Shown in pieces: positions 1-7,240 of a DNA stretch of 13,436 nt. Origin of the DNA: Paenibacillaceae bacterium UBA6304 (GTDB lineage Bacteria > Bacillota > Bacilli > Paenibacillales > Paenibacillaceae); the NCBI GenBank assembly GCA_002439285.1, contig DJTQ01000449.1, forward strand, positions 1 through 13,436, in the 5' to 3' direction. Position 1 is the stretch's first letter. Each line of letters starts with the position of its first letter. The notes beneath the pieces were generated by a model. It had not been told where the DNA came from. It worked only from the letters and a program-made list of their open reading frames with translations, and searched no databases. Position numbers and translations under genes: made by a program.

Positions 1-1488
1 AAGCCGTACATCCTTTGCGAGTACAGCCACGCGATGGGCAATTCCTGCGGTGGGCTCCATCTGTATTGGGATCTGTTCGACCGGTATGAGATCTTGCAAG
101 GGGCGTTTATCTGGGATTGGGTTGACCAGGCGATCCTAACGACGACGCCGGATGGCATCGAGTATCTCGCTTACGGGGGAGACTTCGGGGAGTCGCCGCA
201 TGACGGGACCTTCTGCGGTAACGGGCTGATCTTTGCCGACCGGACGGTGACGCCGAAATTACTGGAAGTGAAGAAATGCTACCAGGACATAAAAGTTGAA
301 GCCGTAGATTTGCGGAATCGCCTGGTGCGGATCACCAACCGGTTCCTGTTCACGGATTTAAGCAACTATGAGTTGAAATGGGAGATAACGCAAGATGGCG
401 TGGTCGTGCAAAGCGGCGCCCTGGAGAATTCACTTCCGCCGGGAGAATCGGCTAATATCATGATTCCTTTTGACCTGCCGGCAGCTGACTTTACCAAGGA
501 ATCCGTGCTCACGGTATCCTTCAGAACAACTCAACATCAGAAGTGGGCCAAGGCTGGACATGAAGTAGCATGGGAACAGTTTGCTTTGTCGCCTCGCCTT
601 CTTCCTCTTCGTAGTAATTACGAGGGGATTGCGATTCAAGCGAAAGAAGCAGCGGAGGAGTTGCTCCTTAGCTGCCCGGATGCATCGATCCGATTCAATC
701 GGTCCACCGGGGAACTCGTCTCCTATTCCATTTCCGGGAAGGAACAGCTACTTGCTCCGGCAAGGCCGAACTTCTGGCGCGCCGTCACCGACAACGACCG
801 CGGCAACAAGCTGTCCGAGCGGTGCGCCTTCTGGAGAAGCGCCCCCGCCACCCGCAGGTTAATCCGGTTTGACTATCGCATGGTGGGGTCGGACTGCGTT
901 GTGACAACCGATTACATGTGGGAAGATCAACCTTCATGCACGCTCTCCCTCACCTACCGGATTCATCCGGATGCTTCGATCGACATCGAGCAAATACTGA
1001 TTCCGGCCGAGGGCTTGCCCGAACTTCCGGAATTTGGATTATTGTTCGAACTGAACGAAATTCTGGATACGGCCAGTTGGTACGGCCGCGGGCCGCATGA
1101 CAGCTATGCCGACCGCAAAACGGGCGCCCGGCTCGGACTCTACACGGGAGCCGTCCGAGACCAATACGTTCCTTACCTGAGACCTCAGGAATGCGGCAAT
1201 AAAAGTGACGTCCGGTTTGCGGAAGTGTTGAACGGGGCTAAAGGGGACGGCCTACGTTTCGAATCTGCCGTTCCGTTCGAATGGAATGCCCTCCCTTGGA
1301 CGCCGGAGGAACTCGAAGCCCACGACCATGTTTACAAGCTTCCGGAAAGCCATAAAACCGTGGTGAGAGTGAACTACAAACAGATGGGCGTAGGCGGCGA
1401 CGATAGCTGGGGCGCGCGTACGCATGAAGCGTATACACTGCCCGCGAATCGTCCTTATCGTTTTGCCTTCACGATTACTCCCGTCTGA
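1..1488 (+). CDS. lacZ: Beta-galactosidase, LacZ type (GH2), 3' part only
   Basis: Hydrolyses terminal beta-galactosides such as lactose in the cytoplasm. The frame is open from the first base, so the N-terminal part lies outside the window; 495 residues remain. Counting from base 1, the nucleophile motif CEYSHAMGNS puts the catalytic Glu at residue 7. The sugar-site Trp (FIWDWVDQ) is at 38, and the GDFGESPHDGTFCGNG loop has Phe71 and Asn74. These spacings match E. coli LacZ Glu537, Trp568, Phe601 and Asn604 exactly. The C-terminal small-chain domain starts near residue 220 (NFWRAVTDNDRG about 250) and contains WYGRGPHDSY. DDSW near the end gives Trp470, the counterpart of Trp999. The acid/base Glu (461 in E. 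coli) is upstream and cannot be checked. The protein ends about where E. coli LacZ does, so the C-terminus is intact. A terminator follows at once, so this gene ends its transcript. Confidence 0.95.
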   Translation, partial: KPYILCEYSHAMGNSCGGLHLYWDLFDRYEILQGAFIWDWVDQAILTTTPDGIEYLAYGGDFGESPHDGTFCGNGLIFADRTVTPKLLEVKKCYQDIKVEAVDLRNRLVRITNRFLFTDLSNYELKWEITQDGVVVQSGALENSLPPGESANIMIPFDLPAADFTKESVLTVSFRTTQHQKWAKAGHEVAWEQFALSPRLLPLRSNYEGIAIQAKEAAEELLLSCPDASIRFNRSTGELVSYSISGKEQLLAPARPNFWRAVTDNDRGNKLSERCAFWRSAPATRRLIRFDYRMVGSDCVVTTDYMWEDQPSCTLSLTYRIHPDASIDIEQILIPAEGLPELPEFGLLFELNEILDTASWYGRGPHDSYADRKTGARLGLYTGAVRDQYVPYLRPQECGNKSDVRFAEVLNGAKGDGLRFESAVPFEWNALPWTPEELEAHDHVYKLPESHKTVVRVNYKQMGVGGDDSWGARTHEAYTLPANRPYRFAFTITPV

Positions 1489-1507
1489 TATCCCGACAAA
1501 TCACAAG

Positions 1508-1546
1508 AAGCCGAACCTCGCCAAATTGCGGCGGTTCGGCTTTGTT
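1508..1546 (+). terminator. Rho-independent terminator of the beta-galactosidase gene
   Basis: A perfect 10-bp stem, AAGCCGAACC (1508-1517) with GGTTCGGCTT (1533-1542), encloses a 15-nt loop that can itself form a CGC/GCG mini-stem. TTTGTT follows. It lies 20 bp after the lacZ stop codon. Confidence 0.85.
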
Positions 1547-1573
1547 CGATAGATAAGAAAAATTTAGTATAAT
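1545..1573 (+). promoter_or_regulatory. Putative sigma-A promoter of the GNAT gene
   Basis: A consensus -10 TATAAT lies at 1568-1573. The hexamer 17 bp upstream (TTCGAT, 1545-1550) is a poor -35 and abuts the lacZ terminator. Predicted initiation near 1580 leaves a leader of about 40 nt before the ATG at 1620. Confidence 0.5.
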
Positions 1574-1619
1574 AAGTCCAACCGTGAAATTTCCGAAAGA
1601 GAATGGAGAATTATCATTT

Positions 1620-2045
1620 ATGGAAATTCGAAGAGCAAGAGAAAATGACTATAGCAGCATATTGAGTCTATGGGAACGATCCGTAATCGCAACCCATCAT
1701 TTTTTAAAAGCCGAAGATCTACAGGACATAAAAAAAGAAATCCCCCTGTACCTCCCCGTACTTGATGTCCGGCTATGGTATTCGGAAGACTCCTTCATTG
1801 GTTTTTCAGCGACGAACCATCATCACTTGGAAATGTTATTTTTGGATCCCGATAAAACGCGAAAAGGGTTTGGAACAGCAATCCTTACTCGATTGATTCG
1901 TGATTTCGGGGTAACCTCCGTGGATGTCAATAAAGACAATGAGAACGCGAAACGGTTTTACCTGAAGCACGGATTTTCTATTTTCGGCGAAGATCTAACG
2001 GATAGCGCAGGCCGCCCCTACCCTATTTTGCATTTGAAACTGTAG
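1620..2045 (+). CDS. GNAT family N-acetyltransferase, YjaB-like
   Basis: Predicted acetyl-CoA-dependent N-acetyltransferase of 141 residues; the substrate is unknown. The N-terminal MEIRRARENDYSSI, the SVIATHHFL segment, the LEMLFLDPD strand and the C-terminal GRPYPILHLKL closely follow E. coli YjaB as I recall it. The acetyl-CoA loop reads DPDKTRKGFGTAI. The usual R/Q-x-x-G-x-G has Thr in the first position, with Arg one residue later. The NENAKRFYLKHGF segment is the typical motif B. I chose the ATG at 1620 because TGGAGA lies 9 nt upstream at the right distance. An in-frame GTG at 1584 would add 12 residues but sits only a few bases after the predicted transcription start and has no ribosome binding site. 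It is convergent with the next gene, with a 20-bp gap and no visible terminator between them. Confidence 0.88.
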   Translation: MEIRRARENDYSSILSLWERSVIATHHFLKAEDLQDIKKEIPLYLPVLDVRLWYSEDSFIGFSATNHHHLEMLFLDPDKTRKGFGTAILTRLIRDFGVTSVDVNKDNENAKRFYLKHGFSIFGEDLTDSAGRPYPILHLKL

Positions 2046-2065
2046 CTTGTCGCGATTTCTCTCGC

Positions 2066-2437
2066 CTATCCGCCTATTCTTTGCAAGACCGCCTCGCGCG
2101 CTGCTTTCGTCAGGCTGCCGAGCACCAACTCATAGGAATGATCAATCATCGCCTGCAGATCGGTCATCGGAAGGCTACCGTCGGCAACTACGGTATTCCA
2201 GTGCGTTTTGTTCAAATGATATCCAGGCTTAACGCATTCATGTTGTTCTCTCAGATTGGCCGCGATGACCGGGTCGCATTTTAAAGAAATGCTCACCGTA
2301 GCATCCAATTCCCCGGGCACGGTGATTAGTGCGAACATTTTGCCCCCCACCTTCATCACGAGCGGCTCCGGCCCGAACGGGTAATCCTCAACCGCCCCTT
2401 TTTTGGACAAACAATAAGAAACCAGTTTCTTGTACAC
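2066..2437 (-). CDS. MmcQ/YjbR family protein (DUF419)
   Basis: A small protein of the MmcQ/YjbR family, whose fold resembles a double-wing DNA-binding domain; the biological role of the family is not settled. The conserved features are the YCLSKKGAVEDYPFG start, VGGKMFALI, the VSISLKCDP strand, GYHLNKTHWNTV and DGSLP followed by a C-terminal helix. These match E. coli YjbR (SLKTSPE, HLNKAHWSTV, DGSLP). I chose the GTG at 2437 (123 residues). AAGGGGGAG (2444-2452) lies 6 nt upstream, and the resulting N-terminus places the YC pair about as far from the start as in YjbR. An ATG at 2461, in frame and 8 codons further out, has no ribosome binding site but remains possible. A single-gene transcript is likely. 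Confidence 0.88.
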   Translation of the reverse strand: MYKKLVSYCLSKKGAVEDYPFGPEPLVMKVGGKMFALITVPGELDATVSISLKCDPVIAANLREQHECVKPGYHLNKTHWNTVVADGSLPMTDLQAMIDHSYELVLGSLTKAAREAVLQRIGG

Positions 2438-2480
2438 CGGGTTCTCCCCCTTGACTGTCATAATCGCATAATCTGGTGTA

Positions 2481-2509
2481 AATATACCATGCTCTACGAA
2501 ATCCTTAAA
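2481..2509 (-). promoter_or_regulatory. Possible promoter of the MmcQ/YjbR gene
   Basis: On the minus strand TTTAAG (2504-2509) and TATATT (2481-2486) are separated by 17 bp. The -10 is reasonable and the -35 is weak. Initiation near 2474 would leave a leader of about 37 nt before the preferred GTG. Confidence 0.35.
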
Positions 2510-2596
2510 GGTTTCGACCTCAGGAACAAGGAATTACGACAAAAATCTAGAAAGTACTACAGAATGATTTGAGAATACATAAGCACGGAGGAAGAA

Positions 2597-4663
2597 ATGA
2601 GACGATTAGTAGTTGGTATTTTAATCTTGGCGATGGTATCCCTGTCGGCATCCGCCTGGCCGTTACCTTCTTATGCCGCGGCCGCCCCTCAGGGAAAGGT
2701 CCCGTCCATTCGATGGGAGAAAAATCACTTAGGCTCGGAAAAACAGATCAAAGCCACCGCCTATGATGGAAAAGGGATGTATGTCGCTATCGGCGATGAA
2801 CTGGTGAAGACATCACCTGATGGTGTGCATTGGGAGAAGCACCCATTAGGTGTGCAATTAACCGCAAAATATACTTCCGATATCCATGCCGTTGCCTATG
2901 GCAAAGACGCCTTTGTCGCGGTAGGTTCGGAGGGAAATATTCTTCGATCACGAGACGGCGTAAAGTGGGAGCGGATTGATTCGGGTCTGGGTCAAGCTGC
3001 GTATGTAGGAGACAAAGCACTCTACAGCATTGTTTGGGACGGAGAACAATATGTGGCGGTAGGAGCAAATGGACTTGTGATCACCTCAAAGGACGGGTCC
3101 CGATGGACGGTCATCCCGTATGATCAAATTACCGGTCAAAAAGACAATGAACCTTGGCATTTTTATACGATCAAATATTTGAATCATAAATACTTCATTC
3201 TGGGAGGCTCCATCTGGAAGTCCGGCGCCATTATCGAATCGGATAACGGGAAGGACTGGAAAGTCGTTGAGAAAAACACGGAGGATATCCTGCAGTCGAT
3301 CGCTTATAACGGAAGTACTTATGTGGCTTCCGGAGGCAGCGGAATTATTGTCTATTCTACTGACGGATCCAAATGGACCCGAGTAAAGCAACGTCTTCCG
3401 ATCATCTGGGGATTTGAAGTGGTATGGAACGGCAACAACTTTTTTCTGTCTGCGGAAGGATCTTTAGTGCGGAAGGATAACTCGATCCTTCGCACTTTTA
3501 CATCTCCCGACGGTCAGAAATGGAAGGAACTTGATCAATTTCAGTTCCAATATCAAGGCGTGAAGAACGAAAATTACGCTCATCTCCTTACGGGACTTTT
3601 GTATGACGGGAAACAACTGCTCGCGGTAAATGAAAAAAATGAAATCGCAGTTTCGAGCGATCTCCAGCACTGGTCCTCGTCCGACTATAATGCGCAGTAC
3701 CAAAAGGTGGACGCAAGCGATATTCAATTTGCCGGGGGTAAGTATTTTATCACACCGCACACCAGTTCAGAGGGACTTCTGGTTTCTGATGACGGCGAGC
3801 ATTGGAGTAATGTCCAACAGAGCTTGCAGAAGTTGGCTGGAAATGAAGAGGTCTTCATCCAACATGTCACATGGACCGGGAACCAATTTCTTGCCATCGG
3901 TAACATTTGGGACCATGGATGGAAGGAAAAATCCTTTGTTTCGCCAGACGGTTACTCCTGGACCATGAACCCGCTAACGATTCAGGGTTTGTCCCCCGCA
4001 GAATATGAATGGCTGTCGTTTGAAAATATCGAAATCCTGGGCAACAAGTTAGTGATGCTTGGCAATTACTATACCGTAAAAGACGGGCAAGCCCATGAAA
4101 ATGTCGGATTCGTCGCCACATCGGACAATGGCTCGGTTTGGTCCATGCAGAAATCTTTTCCCAATATCCATTTTTCTGATCTTGCCTATGGAAATAGAAC
4201 ATATATCCTTACAGGTGCCAAATCCGAAAAAACTTCTTTTGGCAGCACTAGTCAAGGTTCCCAACTATATACTTCAACCAATTTGATCGATTGGAATCTG
4301 TCCTACAGCAGCAATGTCGGCACCATCAACCAAATCTATTGGAATGGAAAACAATTCGCGGCTTCTGGATTCTTATATGAAAATGGAAGTAGCAAAACGA
4401 GATTCTTGCTATCCGCAGATTCAAAACAATGGAAGGAGTATTCCTTCCCCTTCCCCAATGTTCCTTACCCCAATGAGATCACATGGAACGGATCCTACTA
4501 CATTGGAGTATGCAACTATGGAAAAGTCATTTATTCGATGGACGGAACCAAATGGAGCCGCATCGATTTCATGAATTACACCGAGGATTTACAGACCGTG
4601 ATCTGGGACGGAAGTAAGTTCATTACAGGCGGCCCGGATGCCGTGTTTTTTGGAGCGTCCTAG
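2597..4663 (+). CDS. Secreted multi-blade beta-propeller protein with Asp-box (BNR-like) repeats
   Basis: A 688-residue exported protein of unknown function. It starts MRR followed by a hydrophobic stretch to about residue 20, with a likely signal peptidase I site after SYA (residue 27). The mature part is almost entirely repeats built as a beta-hairpin such as YDGKxYVAVG followed by an Asp-box such as TSPDGVHW. I count 13 Asp-box-like motifs, beginning near residues 72, 117, 163, 214, 253, 302, 353, 396, 448, 508, 559, 605 and 646. Such motifs occur in sialidases, Ycf48-like assembly factors and WD40/YVTN/BNR-like proteins, where they cap propeller blades. Thirteen is too many for one ordinary propeller, so two adjoining propellers are likely (inference). 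No sialidase catalytic residues are evident, and there is no LPXTG motif, SLH domain or C-terminal membrane segment, so it is probably released. The ATG has GGAGG 5 nt upstream. Confidence 0.85.
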   Translation: MRRLVVGILILAMVSLSASAWPLPSYAAAAPQGKVPSIRWEKNHLGSEKQIKATAYDGKGMYVAIGDELVKTSPDGVHWEKHPLGVQLTAKYTSDIHAVAYGKDAFVAVGSEGNILRSRDGVKWERIDSGLGQAAYVGDKALYSIVWDGEQYVAVGANGLVITSKDGSRWTVIPYDQITGQKDNEPWHFYTIKYLNHKYFILGGSIWKSGAIIESDNGKDWKVVEKNTEDILQSIAYNGSTYVASGGSGIIVYSTDGSKWTRVKQRLPIIWGFEVVWNGNNFFLSAEGSLVRKDNSILRTFTSPDGQKWKELDQFQFQYQGVKNENYAHLLTGLLYDGKQLLAVNEKNEIAVSSDLQHWSSSDYNAQYQKVDASDIQFAGGKYFITPHTSSEGLLVSDDGEHWSNVQQSLQKLAGNEEVFIQHVTWTGNQFLAIGNIWDHGWKEKSFVSPDGYSWTMNPLTIQGLSPAEYEWLSFENIEILGNKLVMLGNYYTVKDGQAHENVGFVATSDNGSVWSMQKSFPNIHFSDLAYGNRTYILTGAKSEKTSFGSTSQGSQLYTSTNLIDWNLSYSSNVGTINQIYWNGKQFAASGFLYENGSSKTRFLLSADSKQWKEYSFPFPNVPYPNEITWNGSYYIGVCNYGKVIYSMDGTKWSRIDFMNYTEDLQTVIWDGSKFITGGPDAVFFGAS

Positions 4664-4691
4664 GGGCTCTTAAGCAATAGAATCAAATAAG

Positions 4692-4738
4692 AAGCATGTT
4701 GAGAACCTGACTCGTCATTATCTCAACATGCTTTTTTA
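4692..4738 (+). terminator. Terminator between convergent genes, stronger on the plus strand
   Basis: A perfect 13-bp stem, AAGCATGTTGAGA (4692-4704) with TCTCAACATGCTT (4721-4733), has a 16-nt loop. On the plus strand it is followed by TTTTTAT. On the minus strand the downstream run is only CTTATTTG, so it would also serve the peroxidase gene, but less efficiently. Confidence 0.85.
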
Positions 4739-4748
4739 TCATTGGCAG

Positions 4749-5246
4749 TTACGATTTCACTGGCCCCGCCAGTAATTGGCGGATGTCGCTCACGATCTTA
4801 TCCGGCGTCTCGTTCGGTCCGAACCGCTTCACGACATTCCCTTCCCGGTCGATAAGAAATTTCGTAAAGTTCCATTTAATCGACTTCGATCCCATCATCC
4901 CGCGAGCTTGCTCGCTAAGATGCTTAAACAGCGGGTGTGCCTCGTCACCTTTCACGTCTACCTTCGCGAACAGCGGGAAAGTCACGCCGAAGTTCAACTC
5001 ACAAGCCTGAGCGATCTCTTCATTGTTCTCCTCCTCTTGATTCGCGAACTGACCGCAAGGAAATCCGAGTACCGCAAATCCCTGCGGTCCGTATTCGTCA
5101 TGAAGCTGTTGCAAACCCTTGAACTGCGGTGCGAATCCGCATTTCGTCGCTGTGTTGACGATCAGCAGCACTTTCCCTGCGTACTCGGCCAGCGTTTGCT
5201 TCTCTCCACGAATCGTCTTTACCTCATAATCGTAGACTGACATCAT
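4749..5246 (-). CDS. Glutathione peroxidase family protein (thioredoxin-dependent type)
   Basis: Cytoplasmic peroxidase that reduces hydrogen peroxide and organic hydroperoxides. It resembles B. subtilis BsaA in length and sequence (165 aa). The peroxidatic Cys36 sits in NTATKCGFAPQF. The other tetrad positions are Gln66 in FPCGQF, and Trp125 and Asn126 in IKWNFTKFLID. Cys82 in ACELNFGVTFPLF is in the place of the resolving Cys of thioredoxin-linked members, so thioredoxin is the likelier reductant. The usual PCNQF is PCGQF here, and the QEP that normally follows is QEE. Two adjacent ATGs open the frame; GGAGGGG lies just upstream, and starting at the second (5243) would also fit. It follows the oxidoreductase gene by 34 bp on the same strand with no terminator between, so the two are probably one operon. 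Confidence 0.93.
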   Translation of the reverse strand: MMSVYDYEVKTIRGEKQTLAEYAGKVLLIVNTATKCGFAPQFKGLQQLHDEYGPQGFAVLGFPCGQFANQEEENNEEIAQACELNFGVTFPLFAKVDVKGDEAHPLFKHLSEQARGMMGSKSIKWNFTKFLIDREGNVVKRFGPNETPDKIVSDIRQLLAGPVKS

Positions 5247-5280
5247 AATCCCCTCCGATTGGTTGTTCTAATCTAGCTAA

Positions 5281-6264
5281 CTAGTGCCGGATTTTGGCTA
5301 CGATTTTCCCGTTTACATGTCTTTCGGATAATCGGCTTAACGCCGCCGGGACTTCATCCAGCCGGATCACTTCTTTTATCATAGATGAAATTTCTCCCGC
5401 CGCCAACCGCGAAAGCATCTCATCACCCATACGGGCAAGGTTGCTCTCCGCGACAGGATCCCCCGACTGATGGGCCGCGCCAAGGGCGACTTCATGGTAA
5501 GATACGGACTTCGTAAATGGTTTTATTTTGGTGTAGTCAGGAGCTCCGGCAATAAAGACCAGGTGGCCTGAAAAAGCAATCAGATCCAGCGAATCGGTCG
5601 CACTTTGTCTGCTTACCGTATCAAATACCGCATCTACACCCCTTCCATTCGTAATCCGGTTCACTTCTGCAACGATATTCTCTTCCCGGTAATCCAGCAC
5701 GTAATCGGCTCCAAGTGATTTCACATATTCATGGTTGTGGCTGGAGGCCGTGGAAATGACCGTCTTAACTGCCAATTTGGCCAATTGAACAGCAAAACCG
5801 CCTACCCCGCCGGCTCCCCCATGAATCAAAATCGTCTTGATCTGGGAGAGCGGCAGTTTTTGATGTATGCCTTGGTATGCCGTATAGCCGGCCGTGGGAA
5901 TCGCAGCGGCATCTTCAAAAGAAACGCCTTCCGGAATGCGAGAGACGGTATTGGCATTCGTTATGGCGTATTCCGCGTACCCTCCATCTTTGGTCAAATC
6001 GCCATGATAGACAACCCGATCTCCCTTTTGCCAACCCGATACGTTCTCCCCCACTTCAGTCACCACGCCCGCCACGTCCAGACCGAGAATGTGGGGATAT
6101 GTCCAATTGGGATTCCCGCCTGTCGCGGATTTATAGTCAACAGGATTTAGGCCAACCGCATGTACCTCAACAAGAATTTGCCCTGTCCCCGGGACCGGAG
6201 TCTCTATCTCGTGTATCGTCATTTCGTTCCATTTCCCTTTTTCTTGCAATAGTAATGCTTTCAT
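5281..6264 (-). CDS. Zinc-independent MDR family oxidoreductase (quinone oxidoreductase-like)
   Basis: A 327-residue medium-chain dehydrogenase/reductase, expected to use NADPH to reduce quinones, enones or similar carbonyl substrates; the natural substrate cannot be read from sequence. The N-terminal GroES-like domain covers roughly residues 1-120 (GLNPVDYK, then HILGLDVAGVVTEVG). The Rossmann domain follows, with AAAIPTAGYTAYQG at about 119-132 and the nucleotide-binding GGAGGVGG at 149-156. The GHE catalytic zinc motif and the four-Cys structural lobe of zinc alcohol dehydrogenases are absent, which points to the quinone oxidoreductase side of the family. The only ribosome binding site is AAGGAG, 13 nt before the ATG, which is longer than usual. 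It is first gene of a likely operon with the glutathione peroxidase, in keeping with a redox or electrophile response. Confidence 0.9.
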   Translation of the reverse strand: MKALLLQEKGKWNEMTIHEIETPVPGTGQILVEVHAVGLNPVDYKSATGGNPNWTYPHILGLDVAGVVTEVGENVSGWQKGDRVVYHGDLTKDGGYAEYAITNANTVSRIPEGVSFEDAAAIPTAGYTAYQGIHQKLPLSQIKTILIHGGAGGVGGFAVQLAKLAVKTVISTASSHNHEYVKSLGADYVLDYREENIVAEVNRITNGRGVDAVFDTVSRQSATDSLDLIAFSGHLVFIAGAPDYTKIKPFTKSVSYHEVALGAAHQSGDPVAESNLARMGDEMLSRLAAGEISSMIKEVIRLDEVPAALSRLSERHVNGKIVAKIRH

Positions 6265-6302
6265 TGTGTCTTATCAACTCCTTGAAACTCGTCTTCTCCT
6301 AT

Positions 6303-6308
6303 ATTATA
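6303..6308 (-). promoter_or_regulatory. -10 element of the oxidoreductase/peroxidase operon
   Basis: Consensus TATAAT on the minus strand, about 40 bp before the ATG. No good -35 is present at 16-18 bp. The upstream sequence is the T-rich tail of the importer terminator (T-run 6314-6320), so terminator and promoter are fused. A weak -35 may mean an activator is needed. Confidence 0.5.
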
Positions 6309-6313
6309 CCCTA

Positions 6314-6365
6314 TAAAAAAACGAGAAATAAGGATGCCTTGAAGCAATAGCTTCAAGACATCCTT
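6314..6365 (-). terminator. Terminator of the sugar importer operon
   Basis: On the minus strand a 15-bp stem with one mismatch (arms 6350-6365 and 6330-6345, tetraloop 6346-6349) is followed by ATTTCTCG and then seven Ts (6314-6320). It lies 17 bp after the stop of the distal permease. The T-run is displaced from the stem by about 9 nt. Confidence 0.75.
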
Positions 6366-6382
6366 AAGAAGGGTTAAATGGA

Positions 6383-7237
6383 TTATTCCTTGACGCCTCC
6401 AAGCGCCACGCCCGCAATAATATAACGGGACAACAGGAAGTACACCACGAACAATGGTAAGGCCGTCAAGGCGAGCCCCATATAAATCGAGCCAAACTCC
6501 GTCTTGTATATATCGCCTCGCAGCAAGCTGACCATGATCGGCATCGTGTATTTCTCTTTCTGCGTCAGGAGAATCAACGGCATGAACAGGTTGTTCCAGT
6601 TCGCTACAAAGGCAAAGATGGCCTGGGTAGCCACTGCCGGCATCATCAGCGGAAGAATGATTCTGTTAAATGTTTTGAATTCACCAGACCCGTCTACGCG
6701 AGCCGCCTCTACGATTTCAATCGATAAAGTTGCGAGCAGATATTGGCGCATAAAGAACACCACTGCCGGCGCTGCAATCGCAGGAAGAATAAGTGGAAGG
6801 AAGCTGTTCGTCCAATGCAATTTATACATAAATTGATAGAAACCGATGGCACTTGCCTGGGAAGGAATCATCATTACGCACAGGATGAAGGTAAAGAATG
6901 GTTTACGTAGCTTCCAGTCATAGGTCACGAGCCCATAGGCCGCCAAAGATGAGAAATAAACCGTTAAGATTGTCGCCGATGCTGAAATAATAAATGAATT
7001 CAGGAACCCTTGAATCGGGTCAAAACTCTTATCCAGCAGAACTCGCAGGTTGCTCATAAAGTGACCCGAAGGTAGCAGCGAGAGACCGCTTTGGATTTCC
7101 GCCGTAGAGCGTGTAGCGTTCACAAACATGACCCAAAACGGAAGAATGCTGAGGAGAGCCAATAGGATACAGACGATATAGATAACCGTCCTGCTAATCT
7201 TTAGATTGATGGCTCCGCTTTTCTGATTTTTCTCCAT
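6383..7237 (-). CDS. Carbohydrate ABC transporter permease, MalG/CUT1 type
   Basis: A 284-residue inner-membrane component of the sugar importer, with six predicted membrane helices; the first spans about residues 16-40. The ATPase-docking EAA loop is EAARVDGSGEFKTFNRIILP (about 177-196) and fits the family consensus EAA-x(3)-G-x(9)-I-x-LP. The protein ends with the GGVKE tail common to MalG-type permeases. Its ATG is 3 nt after the stop of the preceding permease, and GAGAGGTG, which serves as its ribosome binding site, overlaps the last codons of that gene; translation is probably coupled. It is the last gene of the operon. The sugar is unknown. Confidence 0.94.
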   Translation of the reverse strand: MEKNQKSGAINLKISRTVIYIVCILLALLSILPFWVMFVNATRSTAEIQSGLSLLPSGHFMSNLRVLLDKSFDPIQGFLNSFIISASATILTVYFSSLAAYGLVTYDWKLRKPFFTFILCVMMIPSQASAIGFYQFMYKLHWTNSFLPLILPAIAAPAVVFFMRQYLLATLSIEIVEAARVDGSGEFKTFNRIILPLMMPAVATQAIFAFVANWNNLFMPLILLTQKEKYTMPIMVSLLRGDIYKTEFGSIYMGLALTALPLFVVYFLLSRYIIAGVALGGVKE

Positions 7238-7240
7238 GGG

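Noticed and set aside
1584..1619. GTG at 1584 as start of the acetyltransferase
   Set aside because: It lies within a few bases of the predicted transcription start and has no ribosome binding site. ATG 1620 has one and matches the family N-terminus.
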